A DNA stretch of 64,000 bases from Deltaproteobacteria bacterium IMCC39524 (GTDB lineage: Bacteria; Desulfobacterota; Desulfuromonadia; Desulfuromonadales; BM103): assembly GCA_029667085.1 (NCBI GenBank), contig JARUHJ010000002.1, forward strand, positions 372,001 to 436,000. The letters run 5' to 3'. The position numbers and the translations under genes are program-made. How positions within the stretch are numbered: position 1 is the first letter of the stretch; every line of letters starts with the position of its first letter. The notes beneath the pieces are model-generated. The model worked only from the letters and a program-made list of their open reading frames with translations, was not told the DNA's origin and made no database searches. Shown here piece after piece: positions 26,894-35,495 of the stretch.

Positions 26894-27757
26894 ATGAGCT
26901 ACGTTTATTTAAATGGAGAATTCGTCAAAAGCGATGAGGCGGTGGTCTCTGTTTTTGATCAGGGGCTTTTGTACGGTGACGGGATATATGAAAGCTTCCG
27001 TTCCGTTGGCAATCACCTCTATCAATTCCCTAAACACTACCAGAGGCTGCTGCAATCTGCCGAGGCTCTTTGCTATCCGATGACTTTCTCGCAGGAAGAG
27101 TTGGAAAAGATCCTGATGGCGTTGAAAGAGAAGAACGGTTTGAACGATGCTTATTTCCGCATAACCATTACTCGTGGAAAGGGGCAGGTGGGCTTCCAGC
27201 GTGATATGGGCAAGGTTTTGACCTGTCTGATCATTGCCCGGGAGTTCGAGCCTTTTGATGCAGCGCATTATGCAGAGGGGATTCAGCTTCGCCTGGCCGA
27301 AACGCGCCGTAACGCTCCTGAAGCGATTAACCCCAAGATCAAGTCGATCAGTAACCTCAACAGCCTGCTGGGCAAACTCGAAGCCAAGACTTACGGGGCT
27401 TTTGAGGTGATCATGCTGAACAACAAGGATCACATCTGCGAGGGCGCTTCGTCGAATATCTTCTGGGTCAAGGGCCAGTGGGTGTTCACTCCTGATGCTT
27501 CTACCGGACTTCTGGAAGGGGTGACCCGTTCGACCATTATCCGGCTCTGTGAGGAGGTGTTGAACTTAAGGGTCGTGACTGGTGAATTCAAAATGCAGGA
27601 CTTGAAGTATGCGGATGAGGTTTTCATTACGTCAACCTCGCTGGAGGTGATGCCTGTGGTCAAGGTGGATGATTTTACGATTAACCAGGGTTTGGTGGGG
27701 TCTACGGCCTGGCATTTGCGAGAGGCTTTACATCTGGATATGGGGAAAGTTGCCTAG
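26894..27757 (+). CDS. Class IV aminotransferase (branched-chain or D-amino acid type)
   Basis: PLP enzyme of fold type IV, 287 aa. Seen: YVYLNGEFVKSDEAVVSVFDQGLLYGDGIYE (about residues 3-33), the lysine region INPKIKSISNLNSLLGK, CEGASSNIFWVKG, TGLLEGVTRSTII and TSTSLEVMPVVKVD. These fit the IlvE/DAT/PabC superfamily. The SLEVMPV motif is typical of the branched-chain and D-alanine aminotransferases, so I do not assign ilvE. The ATG at 26894 follows AAGGAACCAGGT. It stands alone, not next to branched-chain or folate genes. Confidence 0.88.
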   Translation: MSYVYLNGEFVKSDEAVVSVFDQGLLYGDGIYESFRSVGNHLYQFPKHYQRLLQSAEALCYPMTFSQEELEKILMALKEKNGLNDAYFRITITRGKGQVGFQRDMGKVLTCLIIAREFEPFDAAHYAEGIQLRLAETRRNAPEAINPKIKSISNLNSLLGKLEAKTYGAFEVIMLNNKDHICEGASSNIFWVKGQWVFTPDASTGLLEGVTRSTIIRLCEEVLNLRVVTGEFKMQDLKYADEVFITSTSLEVMPVVKVDDFTINQGLVGSTAWHLREALHLDMGKVA

Positions 27758-27815
27758 CTTTTGAGAGGTTGAAGGGTAAAGGTTTTAACCGAGCGCGTCC
27801 CTCCAGTCCCCAGTC

Positions 27816-28976
27816 TCAGACCCTAATAATCTTCTTCAAATTCTTCTTCACCTCAGATGCCACCATCGGCATCAACCGACCCTTCTCTTTTAAAATTCGG
27901 GTAAACATCAAGCCTTTGTTGAGGGGCGGGCGGGGGCGCTTGTCGCGTTCGACGAGTTGCAGGGCGTTTTCCGGGCAGGAGCCGATGCAGGCGCCGCAGC
28001 CGAGGCAGACTTTTTGGTCCACGCGGGTTGTTTGTTCTGCTTTGATCGGGTCGATGCAGGCGGCATTGCAAACCTTGATGCACTTGCCGCAAAGTGTACA
28101 GGCTTCTTCGTCAACCTTTGCCAGGAAGGGGGTCTTGGCTACGCCATCGGGGAAGCCAGATTGGACTCCGGCCATCAGCTCGCAACAGCATGAGCAGCAG
28201 TTGCAGATGAATGATGGCTGTTCGCGGATATTATCGGTGATGTGGGTCAAATTGTGGCTTCGAGCCTTGTCCAGGATCGCGAGCAGTTCTTCTGTACTCT
28301 TCTCTTCCATGAAGCCGCGTCGCACCAGGAACTGGGCGCCCTTGCCGAGGGCGATGCAAATCTCTTCCATCGGCGCGTCTTTGGCGCAGGTCTCGCCGAG
28401 ATGTTCTTTCTGGTGGCGGCAGAAGCAGATCCCCGCTGCGCCGAACTCGGCTTCCTGCAGGATTTTTCGGGCGTCTTCCCACCGGGTGACTTTTGAAGTG
28501 AGCGGGATCTTGTCTTCGTAGGCCAGGGCGCGGGTCAATTGCGTGGCCGAACCGAAGAACTCTTCGGCCTGGCCCGGCCGCACCTCGTGCAGGTATTCAC
28601 GCATCAGCTTGGCGACTTCGGCCATCGGGATGTCGGTACGCCTTTTCATAAAGGTGAATTCGAAGAACCCGATCAACCCGGGCATCAGCATCCAGTAGGT
28701 GGTGTCTTCGCACGGCGTGTCTACGACCAAGCCTTTGTCTGCCATCTGTTCGAGTTTTGGCAGCAGCTCTTTCACATCAATCCTGGTGCGAGCGGCCAAC
28801 TCTTCACTGGTGGTTTCCGAAAGGGGGAAGCAGGATGCGATGAATGCTTCTTCTTCGCTGAAGAGCAGGGCGAGGATCTCGCGTAGCTTTTCATTGTCGA
28901 CCAGGCCGACTGGGTAACGGTTGAGTCGGTCGATAAGAGGAACCAGATGTGATTTGCCGGATATCAGATGACCCAT
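27816..28976 (-). CDS. 4Fe-4S ferredoxin with a winged-helix-like N-terminal region
   Basis: A 386-aa cytoplasmic iron-sulfur protein. About residues 30-110 resemble a winged helix (ELAARTRIDVKELLPKLEQM, then DKGLVVDT). The centre is helical. A cysteine-dense stretch ICNCCSCCCELM lies near residue 280, and two [4Fe-4S] motifs follow: CTLCGKCIKVCNAACID and CLGCGACIGSCPENAL. Proteins of this plan are widespread in anaerobic delta-proteobacteria with unknown electron partners. The run of clustered cysteines suggests an extra cluster or metal site. The ATG at 28976 is supported by AGAGG. It converges on the aminotransferase gene. Confidence 0.8.
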   Translation of the reverse strand: MGHLISGKSHLVPLIDRLNRYPVGLVDNEKLREILALLFSEEEAFIASCFPLSETTSEELAARTRIDVKELLPKLEQMADKGLVVDTPCEDTTYWMLMPGLIGFFEFTFMKRRTDIPMAEVAKLMREYLHEVRPGQAEEFFGSATQLTRALAYEDKIPLTSKVTRWEDARKILQEAEFGAAGICFCRHQKEHLGETCAKDAPMEEICIALGKGAQFLVRRGFMEEKSTEELLAILDKARSHNLTHITDNIREQPSFICNCCSCCCELMAGVQSGFPDGVAKTPFLAKVDEEACTLCGKCIKVCNAACIDPIKAEQTTRVDQKVCLGCGACIGSCPENALQLVERDKRPRPPLNKGLMFTRILKEKGRLMPMVASEVKKNLKKIIRV

Positions 28977-29183
28977 TTGGATGCCTCTTTTTCTGTTTAA
29001 TGGATAACGCAAAGGCATTTTAGCATAAGCTGGAAGCAATGAAACGAGCATGTTTTACGGATATTTGAGTGGTTCAAGGTCTGTTCTTACGGAAAAGTTG
29101 CAAAAAAGTCGTTATCTCCTTCACAGCAAGCCTTTGATATGTTAGTCAAGTGCAAACTTTTTCGGTACAAAATAGGAGGAAAT

Positions 29184-29615
29184 ATGTCTGAAACTGCAAG
29201 TGAAAAGATGGTCAAGGTTCATTATACGGGTTCCCTCGACGACGGGTCGGTTTTTGATTCTTCGCGCGAGCGTGAGCCTTTCGAGTTCGTGGTCGGTACA
29301 GGTCAGGTTATCAATGGCTTTGATAAGGCCGTGGTCGATATGGCTGTTGGGGATGTCAAGACCGTGAAAATTCCTTCCGAAGAGGCTTATGGCCCGTTCG
29401 TTGAAGAACGTGTCTTCGAAGTTGGCCATGATCAGTTCGCCGAGGGCGTTAAGCTCGAAGTTGGCATGCAGCTGCAGTCTGAGGGTGGTGAAGGTCAGCC
29501 TCCGATGGTTGCAACGGTGACCGAGGTAACAGAAGAGAAAGTTGTTCTCGATGCCAACCATCCCTTGGCTGGTAAGGATCTGACCTTCGAGATCGAGTTG
29601 ATGGAAGTTGCTTAA
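29184..29615 (+). CDS. SlyD-like FKBP peptidyl-prolyl cis-trans isomerase
   Basis: Folding catalyst of 143 aa. The FKBP core is split by an insert-in-flap domain, as in SlyD: VKVHYTGSLDDGSVFDSSREREPFEFVVGTGQVI (about residues 10-43), a central insert with YGPFVEERVFEV, and the return strand LDANHPLAGKDLTFEIELM. It lacks the His/Cys-rich metal tail of E. coli SlyD, so I give no symbol. A strong AGGAGG precedes the ATG at 29184. There is no signal peptide, so it is cytoplasmic. Monocistronic, with its own terminator. Confidence 0.92.
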   Translation: MSETASEKMVKVHYTGSLDDGSVFDSSREREPFEFVVGTGQVINGFDKAVVDMAVGDVKTVKIPSEEAYGPFVEERVFEVGHDQFAEGVKLEVGMQLQSEGGEGQPPMVATVTEVTEEKVVLDANHPLAGKDLTFEIELMEVA

Positions 29616-29641
29616 AAAGTTTCTGTGGAAATTGTATTAGC

Positions 29642-29679
29642 AAGGGCCGGATGATTTGATCATCTGGCCCTTTGTTTTT
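29642..29679 (+). terminator. Rho-independent terminator after the FKBP gene
   Basis: AAGGGCC-GATGA pairs with TCATC-GGCCCTT (one mismatch) around TTTGA, followed by TGTTTTTA. Confidence 0.9.
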
Positions 29680-29697
29680 ATAACCTTTAAGGAACGT

Positions 29698-29735
29698 TTA
29701 ACGCAGAGACGCTAAGACGCAGAGGGAAGGCAATT
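29698..29735 (+). repeat. Half copy of the TTAACGCAAAG-type dispersed repeat
   Basis: TTAACGCAGAGACGCTAAGA and following bases match the left arm of the full copies at 35496-35603 and 50243-50351. The right arm is missing here. Confidence 0.65.
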
Positions 29736-29757
29736 TCTCAAGCTTAATGACCAGTCA

Positions 29758-29901
29758 CTAGTCGATAGGCACTGATTTCTGCTCTTCCTTCGCTTTCCTC
29801 TCCTTGCGTTTACGCAGTTTAGCCGTCGTTCCGAAGAATAATCCGCAGACGGTCAATGTCCAGACCGTGATGAGGAGAATCGTTTCAGATGTGGTTTGCA
29901 T
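29758..29901 (-). CDS. Small single-pass membrane protein (47 aa)
   Basis: A well supported small gene: AAAGGAG lies eight bases before the ATG. The product has a short polar start, one hydrophobic helix of about 20 residues (ILLITVWTLTVCGLFFGTTA) and a strongly basic, helical tail (KLRKRKERKAKEEQ). That pattern predicts an inner-membrane anchor with a cytoplasmic tail (positive-inside rule). I recognise no family; size and shape recall small accessory subunits of respiratory complexes, but nothing nearby supports that. The adjacent DUF4126 gene is divergent. Confidence 0.62.
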   Translation of the reverse strand: MQTTSETILLITVWTLTVCGLFFGTTAKLRKRKERKAKEEQKSVPID

Positions 29902-30023
29902 GGTGAGGCTCCTTTGCTGATTGGCCCTGATCATAGTATGATTTTCGTATGCGGGCTTTGACGTCTGTCAAGTTTTCACCGCTATAAAGTTATTCTACTC
30001 GATAGCGGGAGTGTGCTGCCACT

Positions 30024-30647
30024 ATGCAAGAGATCTTACCTTACATCGCTCTCTCCATGGGCGTGGCCTGGGCCAGCGGAATTAATCTCTACGCGGCGAT
30101 TCTCGTCCTCGGCCTGCTCGGGCTTTCGGGCAATGTGCCGCTGCCTGAAACTTTGCAGGTCCTCCAGAATCCAATTGTCATTGGTGTTGCCGGGTTCATG
30201 TATTGTGTCGAGTTTTTTGCCGACAAGATTCAAGGCGTTGATAGCGCCTGGGATACCCTCCATACGTTTATCCGAATTCCGGCCGGTGCTGTTCTGGCTG
30301 CAACCGCTGTTGGTGATGTTGATCCGGCCATTGCTATTTCGGCTGCGCTGGTCGGTGGTGGGTTGACGGCGGGAACGCATCTGGCCAAGACCAGTACGCG
30401 TCTTCTGGTGAATACTTCACCGGAGCCTTTCAGTAATATTGGTGCATCACTGGTAGAAGATACGGTTGTTGTCGGCGGTCTCTTGACAGCCCTTTATTAT
30501 CCTTTTTTGTTTCTTCTCCTGCTCGTGGCCTTTGTGGCGTTGATGATCTGGCTTCTGCCGATTCTCATACGGGCGCTTAAAGGGATCTTTGATTCTTTGA
30601 AGTGGTTCTTCAGAGGGCGTGGGGTGAAGCGTCTGCCAGAAGGTTAA
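30024..30647 (+). CDS. DUF4126 family membrane protein
   Basis: A 207-aa inner-membrane protein with about five hydrophobic segments. It fits the DUF4126 family by ASGINLYAAILVLGLLG at the N-terminus, the conserved FFADKIQGVDSAWDTLHTFIRIPAGA (about residues 67-92) and STRLLVNTSPEPFSNIGASLVED. The role is unknown. The conserved polar residues inside membrane stretches suggest transport or channel activity, which is inference only. A possible ribosome site GGGAG lies slightly far from the ATG. Confidence 0.85.
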   Translation: MQEILPYIALSMGVAWASGINLYAAILVLGLLGLSGNVPLPETLQVLQNPIVIGVAGFMYCVEFFADKIQGVDSAWDTLHTFIRIPAGAVLAATAVGDVDPAIAISAALVGGGLTAGTHLAKTSTRLLVNTSPEPFSNIGASLVEDTVVVGGLLTALYYPFLFLLLLVAFVALMIWLLPILIRALKGIFDSLKWFFRGRGVKRLPEG

Positions 30648-30651
30648 GGTG

Positions 30652-30684
30652 ACGGGGACACACAAATTGTGTGCCCCCGTTTTC
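30652..30684 (+). terminator. Rho-independent terminator after DUF4126
   Basis: ACGGGG and CCCCGT arms are extended by CACACAA/TTGTGTG around a minimal loop, then TTTTC. The near-perfect palindrome with GGGGACACA arms may also be a REP-like element. Confidence 0.8.
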
Positions 30685-30827
30685 TAGAATTTCACAGCTT
30701 TTCTTTTAATCGTGACTTCTATGACGATCGGTAGTCTGGACGCGTACGCTTTATGCCTTAAGATTAAAACTCTTTACAATTGACCAAGCCAGAGTATGAT
30801 TAGTTATGTTTAACGAAAGGTTGATTT

Positions 30828-31148
30828 ATGTTTGACTTGGTTAGTGAAATGTTTTGTTTTGTAACGGCAACAGTGAGCTTCTTGTACGGAACAAGAATTT
30901 TGTGGGCTTGCGGTAAAAAGTGTAACTTTGTGGTAGCTCCTGCTGAAAAAAAGCAGAGTCTAAGAGCGACTATCCCAGGAGGTTTTGTTGTCTACTTTTT
31001 TGGTTTTCTTATTGTTTTCAACGAGGTCTTAAGCGGCACATTAACAATTGTCACGACATCACTTATCAGCGCCCTGCTACTTTCTCACTTTGTCGTTTCA
31101 ATGGCTATGCCTGAGTTGAAAAGAAACCCTTCGAATTACATTGATTGA
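30828..31148 (+). CDS. Hypothetical membrane protein (106 aa)
   Basis: Unrecognised. Three hydrophobic segments are visible (about residues 5-25, 50-66 and 70-92). The first loop has a CGKKCNF cysteine pair. A weak GAAAGG ribosome site precedes the ATG. The surrounding DNA is more AT-rich than the block before it and uses rarer codons, which might reflect transfer. No partner gene lies in the same direction. Confidence 0.55.
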   Translation: MFDLVSEMFCFVTATVSFLYGTRILWACGKKCNFVVAPAEKKQSLRATIPGGFVVYFFGFLIVFNEVLSGTLTIVTTSLISALLLSHFVVSMAMPELKRNPSNYID

Positions 31149-31257
31149 TTTGTTGAAGTTGTTGCTGATTTAACTATAAAAACTCCTGAATGTATTTATC
31201 AACAATAGGCCGTTTTTCTTCTCACAAGTCGTGGTTTCCAGGACACAGCCCGCAAGG

Positions 31258-31647
31258 TTACATCTCCCTGTTTTCAGAATAATAATATTCCAATACGTCC
31301 TTTGTGATATTGGAAAGTCTTATTGCACGTATGCTTTCCCTGCTGAACCAATGTGCATTACAATCTTTTATGTCAGACATCTTTGCGCTACTGATATCAC
31401 CGACATAGACAGAAACTTCGACATCGCCAGGCCTGACCGGAGAAGGACCTTTGATGGTTTTTCCCAGTTTTCTGAAAACACTGGCAACCGTGTCATTCAT
31501 TTCACGGGCAACAACTTCATTCAGACACTGCATCTCGTCTTCACCAGGCTCAATCTTTCCACCGGGCAATATCCAAAAATCACCCTTTTTGGTTAAGAGG
31601 ATCATCCCCTTTCTCTCGACGATAATATCCACTACCTTGATTGCCAT
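31258..31647 (-). CDS. Nudix-fold protein with a degenerate Nudix box
   Basis: A 129-aa protein. The Nudix fold is suggested by KGDFWILPGGKIEPGE (about residues 21-36) and the overall length. The catalytic box should read Gx5Ex7REUxEExGU. Here it reads GKIEPGEDEMQCLNEVVARE: the first glutamate and one E of the REU part remain, but the two adjacent glutamates of EE are A and R. Metal binding and hydrolysis may be lost or shifted by a residue. The local DNA is AT-rich and unlike the neighbours. A GGAGGAA ribosome site precedes the ATG. Substrate unknown. Confidence 0.75.
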   Translation of the reverse strand: MAIKVVDIIVERKGMILLTKKGDFWILPGGKIEPGEDEMQCLNEVVAREMNDTVASVFRKLGKTIKGPSPVRPGDVEVSVYVGDISSAKMSDIKDCNAHWFSRESIRAIRLSNITKDVLEYYYSENREM

Positions 31648-31727
31648 CGTTCTTCCTCCAAAATCTCAGGAACTTAGATCAATGAAACGCTACAAAAGCT
31701 ATAATGTGTTATCTACATGGAATAAGA

Positions 31728-32096
31728 CTACCAAATGGCTTCAATGTCTAAACAACTCGCAATTGAAGCCAAATCTTCTGGTGCTAGGTCTATAAATTGC
31801 ACACCCACACCTGATGGCAATTCTGGTTGAAGAGGGTTTTCCTCTTGATTGACCCATGCAACTCTAGCGCCGCAAGAAACAGACTTATTCCCTTGGCCAT
31901 GAAGGGAAAATGTCAACATTAAATCATCATCAATTCCCAACGGTATATTGGTTTTGAGGTAAAGTCCGCCAGTGCTAAAATCAACACTAAAATCAGAAAG
32001 GACCGTTTGTGGGGATGGCCCGTAGTATACGCGCATCTCTGACTTCAAACGTTGGCAGGCACCTTGTGTTAACGGCATATCTATATCAATCCCCAT
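31728..32096 (-). CDS. PilZ domain protein
   Basis: A stand-alone PilZ domain of 122 aa, the usual cyclic-di-GMP receptor fold. The DxSxxG motif is present as DFSTGG (about residues 39-44). The N-terminal RxxxR motif is KSEMR here, with Lys for the first Arg, so ligand binding may be weaker. The strand GARVAWVNQEEN and the end LPSGVGVQFIDLAPEDL are typical. The neighbours give no partner. It may be read with the Nudix-like gene, which starts 80 bases downstream. Confidence 0.82.
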   Translation of the reverse strand: MGIDIDMPLTQGACQRLKSEMRVYYGPSPQTVLSDFSVDFSTGGLYLKTNIPLGIDDDLMLTFSLHGQGNKSVSCGARVAWVNQEENPLQPELPSGVGVQFIDLAPEDLASIASCLDIEAIW

Positions 32097-32456
32097 TAAA
32101 GCTCTCCTTGATTCAATGCAATATAACCTTAAGTAGAAAAACCGTAAGGATGAAGGAACACATCTTCATAGAGCACGTTGCATGCCAACTACTTAAGCAG
32201 AATTTAATGTCGAGCTATTAAAGAGTTAGCCCTTTGTGCAGGGAAAGTAAAAGCATCCTAAGCGACAATAACACGCAAAAATTGCACATCATTGCAGGTG
32301 AAGATTATCTCGATTCACGACATTTCTCTGCTCACAATATTTAATAGCTAGTTCAAGAATTGCAAAAACATGATGTTCCATAAGTTGTGTCAAAAGGTTT
32401 ATCATGTCGAAATGACCCGATTTAGCCTGTCAGAAAAAACAGTCACTGTTGTCTGC
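32097..32456. other. AT-rich intergenic stretch without a gene
   Basis: About 360 bases with no supported gene. A weak minus-strand hairpin (AACAG-TGA-CTGTT plus T-run, near 32435-32455) may terminate the sugar-dehydrogenase gene. Nothing else stands out. Confidence 0.45.
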
Positions 32457-33632
32457 TCAGTCCCGAACTTGCACAAGCTTGCCACTATCTGTAAGCAGAT
32501 AAATCCAACCGTCCGGTCCTTGTCCAACATCCCGGATGCGCTCGTTGGGCTCAAAGAATAAACGTTCCCGCGACACTTCTTGATCTTCGTTGAGTTCGAC
32601 CCGCCAGAGTGCTGTTCCGACCAACGCACCTACAAACAGGTTGCCCTGCCATTGCGGAAAACCGGCTCCTGTGTAAAAGATCATCCCGGAAGGGGCAATG
32701 GAGACAGGCACCCAGTAGCTGACAGGCTCGATATAGTTCGGCGCATGGACGCCTCCGCCGATACGGCAAGCATCACTGACCGGATCACCATAGTTGCAGC
32801 CATAGCTCACCACTGGCCAGCCATAGTTGCCGCCCGCAACGATCTTGTTGATTTCGTCTCCGCCCTGGGGACCGTGCTCGGACACCCAAAGCTCGTCACT
32901 GCCCGGGCGGATTGCCGCACCTTGCGGGTTGCGATGCCCGTAGCTGAAGATCTCCGGTTCTGCGCCGATGATTGATGGATTGTCTGGAGGGATCGTTCCG
33001 TCGCGATTGATGCGAATGACTTTGCCAAGAGTGGTGGTAAGGTCCTGCGCCGGAGTGAACTTCTGGCGCTCGCCTAAAGTGACGTAGAGAGTTCGGTCGC
33101 TGCGAAAGGCAATGCGTGATCCGAAATGACCGCCGCCAGTGACCTTGGGCTTTTGGCGATAGATCACTTCGACATCATTCAAGGTGCTGCCGATGAGTCG
33201 ACCGCGTGCGACGGCCGATCCTGCGTGCCCCAGTTCGGCACCGGTGCCGGGTTCGGCGTAAGTCCAGTAGATCCATGGATCGGTTGTGAAGTCCGGATCA
33301 AGCGCAACATCGAGCAGCCCGCCCTGACTTGCGTCGGCGACCGCAGGTAAGCCAGTCACAGCTTGTTGCACGCTTGTGCCTTCGGCACTCAGGATCAACA
33401 TGCGCCCGCGCTTCTCGGTGACCAGTATGCGACCATCTGGCAGAAAGGCGAGTCCCCAGGGGCGAACAAGCAGGTCGTTGAGGACAACGTATCTCGGGTC
33501 GACCGATGCTGGAGCCGTGGCTCGAGTTTTTTCGGATCCGTTGCTGCTGCCTTCACCTCCGCAGCCAGCAAGAACCCACAGCAATATCAGTAAGGCGGAT
33601 AGGGTTACCCCGGTTATAATTTTTCGCTTCAT
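32457..33632 (-). CDS. PQQ-dependent sugar dehydrogenase-like lipoprotein
   Basis: A beta-propeller protein of the glucose/sorbosone dehydrogenase family, 391 aa. It begins with a lipoprotein signal: a basic start, a hydrophobic helix and the lipobox LAGC (Cys near residue 23), so it is anchored in the periplasm. Propeller motifs are RPWGLAFLPDGRILVTEKRGRM, the GGGHFGSRIAF blade with the likely catalytic histidine, YGHRNPQGAA and SEHGPQGGDEIN, which bind PQQ and calcium in the characterised enzymes. The ATG at 33632 follows GAGGTC. No PQQ synthesis genes are in the window, so PQQ may be supplied elsewhere or the protein may not use it. Confidence 0.86.
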   Translation of the reverse strand: MKRKIITGVTLSALLILLWVLAGCGGEGSSNGSEKTRATAPASVDPRYVVLNDLLVRPWGLAFLPDGRILVTEKRGRMLILSAEGTSVQQAVTGLPAVADASQGGLLDVALDPDFTTDPWIYWTYAEPGTGAELGHAGSAVARGRLIGSTLNDVEVIYRQKPKVTGGGHFGSRIAFRSDRTLYVTLGERQKFTPAQDLTTTLGKVIRINRDGTIPPDNPSIIGAEPEIFSYGHRNPQGAAIRPGSDELWVSEHGPQGGDEINKIVAGGNYGWPVVSYGCNYGDPVSDACRIGGGVHAPNYIEPVSYWVPVSIAPSGMIFYTGAGFPQWQGNLFVGALVGTALWRVELNEDQEVSRERLFFEPNERIRDVGQGPDGWIYLLTDSGKLVQVRD

Positions 33633-33818
33633 GATCGACCTCAGGATATAGAGATATCTCTTTCCATAACTCATATCAGAGTTTCGGTGCGTGACAACAT
33701 TTACCGATAGCTTGCGGTCGTCAGCGACTTTCCTGTTATCCTTTACCTGTGTAAACTTGACCCGCAACCACACATAGATTAAGTTGTGCTCCCTATTAAA
33801 CTCAAGTGGAGTCAGACC

Positions 33819-35480
33819 ATGGCCATTAAGCCTTCTGTGCCCAGTATAAATATCAATGACTTTTCACAATTAACAGCTGTTGAGCAGATCGATGTCCTAC
33901 GTTGTCTGGACGCGCGACAGAAAACTGAATTGCTGCTTGATTCACCCGATGGTGCCGAGCTTATGGCTCAACTCCCCGCACAGGAAGTTTATCTCCTGGC
34001 CGTGGAGCGTGGTCCCGAGCATTTGCCGGAGCTGTTGAGTCTGGCAACTCCTGAACAATGGAGTGGTTTCATTGATCTCGATTGCTGGGAGGGGGACCAG
34101 TTCAACTCCGACAAAACACATCGCTGGCTGATCACTCTTTTGCAAGGCGAAGAAGAGAAGGCCTTCGACGTTCTCCAGCAGATGAACTTTGAGCAGCTGG
34201 TTCTGATCTTCAAGGCCGAAATGGATATTATCTCGGGGCCGGAAGCCGATGAGAACAGCGACGCTCGCATTGATGCAAAGAAGCGCGATGGCGGCTACGA
34301 GATCTCCTACTATTCCGATAACAGCGCCAAGCTTTTTGAAAAGCTGCTTGATGTGTTGCAAAGCTTCTCCCCGGAGTTTTTCGTCTACCTGATGGAGGCG
34401 GTTCGTTCGGAAACCATGGGGCTGATCGTTGAGAGTGTTTATCAGCAACGCACCGGACGTCTCCTGGACATGGGGATCCCGGAACCTTTCACGGCGCAAA
34501 AAGTTTACGCCTGGCTCGATCCCGAAGACTATCGTGAGGATCGCCCCTTCAAGCTGGCTCCCGGTACGAGTGAGGTCAGTGCTCCCGGCTTTACCCTGAC
34601 GCTGGCGCGACCTAAAGGCTTGTTGGCCGAGGTTTTGGCTGACGGAATCGATGAAGGTTTGGCCTGGGAGATGGCCAACGTGGTCAACAAGGTGATCCTG
34701 GCGGATCGCATCGATATGGGTAATGTCGAGCAGGTTTCCAATGTTGTTGCCAAGGTGGATGCGTATCTCAACCTGGGCCTGGAATGGCTGGCCGGTACCG
34801 ATGTTGATACAGCCAGAACCTGTATGACCGATTGCTATTGTGAAGACCTGTTTCGCCTTGGCTTCAGCTTGACGATGAGGTTGAAGCGTCGCGGCGACAT
34901 TGTTGGCAAGTCTTCCGTTGCTCCTTATCTTGATCACAACGCACGCGCTTGCCTCAGCGCTCTACATCAGTTTCCACCGCTCTTCTTAGAAGGTGTCGCC
35001 GATTCGACTCAGGGTGGCACTCGCCTCTTTGCCAGCCTCGCTGAAATCGGCATGGTGGAACAATGGCTGGGCAGGATGGAGCTCCAGCGGCAGCTCTTTG
35101 AAGACGTCCTGCACTTCCCGATGCCTGATCCAAAGGTGATAGACCTCTCCGGTTGCCAACCGGATAATGTGGATGACATCACCCTGGTGGAATTCTTCCT
35201 GACCTCGCTGGCCAACAAACTGATGGGACGTGATTTCCAACCGCTGCCGATCGCCGAGGAAGAGCTGGCCGGTCTGCACGGCATGGTCTCCCAGTCGGGT
35301 GTGCTCAATCCGCGTCTGCGGGAAGAGACGGTTAAGTGGCTTGGTTCATTGATGGATGGTGGCGGTGACTTTGCGACCTACTGTCTGGATATCTGGGAAG
35401 AAGAGTTCTGCTCGATCGGCTTTGAAGATATCGACCCGCGTTTTATCGGTGGGATGATTGTGCAGTTGGAAGAACTTTGA
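33819..35480 (+). CDS. DUF6178 family protein
   Basis: A 553-aa, mostly helical cytoplasmic protein that I assign to DUF6178, a family found in Desulfuromonadia and relatives. No catalytic motif is recognisable. The first half is rich in Leu, Glu and Asp with repeated LLxLxxPEQWxxFIDLDCW-like helices (about residues 75-95). The middle has VNKVILADRIDMGNVEQVSNVV, and a CMTDCYCEDLFRLG cysteine cluster lies near residue 345. The ATG at 33819 follows GTGGAG. It stands alone between divergent genes. The role is unknown. Confidence 0.75.
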   Translation: MAIKPSVPSININDFSQLTAVEQIDVLRCLDARQKTELLLDSPDGAELMAQLPAQEVYLLAVERGPEHLPELLSLATPEQWSGFIDLDCWEGDQFNSDKTHRWLITLLQGEEEKAFDVLQQMNFEQLVLIFKAEMDIISGPEADENSDARIDAKKRDGGYEISYYSDNSAKLFEKLLDVLQSFSPEFFVYLMEAVRSETMGLIVESVYQQRTGRLLDMGIPEPFTAQKVYAWLDPEDYREDRPFKLAPGTSEVSAPGFTLTLARPKGLLAEVLADGIDEGLAWEMANVVNKVILADRIDMGNVEQVSNVVAKVDAYLNLGLEWLAGTDVDTARTCMTDCYCEDLFRLGFSLTMRLKRRGDIVGKSSVAPYLDHNARACLSALHQFPPLFLEGVADSTQGGTRLFASLAEIGMVEQWLGRMELQRQLFEDVLHFPMPDPKVIDLSGCQPDNVDDITLVEFFLTSLANKLMGRDFQPLPIAEEELAGLHGMVSQSGVLNPRLREETVKWLGSLMDGGGDFATYCLDIWEEEFCSIGFEDIDPRFIGGMIVQLEEL

Positions 35481-35495
35481 CTTAACCTTAGAAGG

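Noticed and set aside
32370-32561. A 63-aa plus-strand frame
   Set aside because: It runs antisense into the conserved end of the sugar dehydrogenase gene and lacks a ribosome site.
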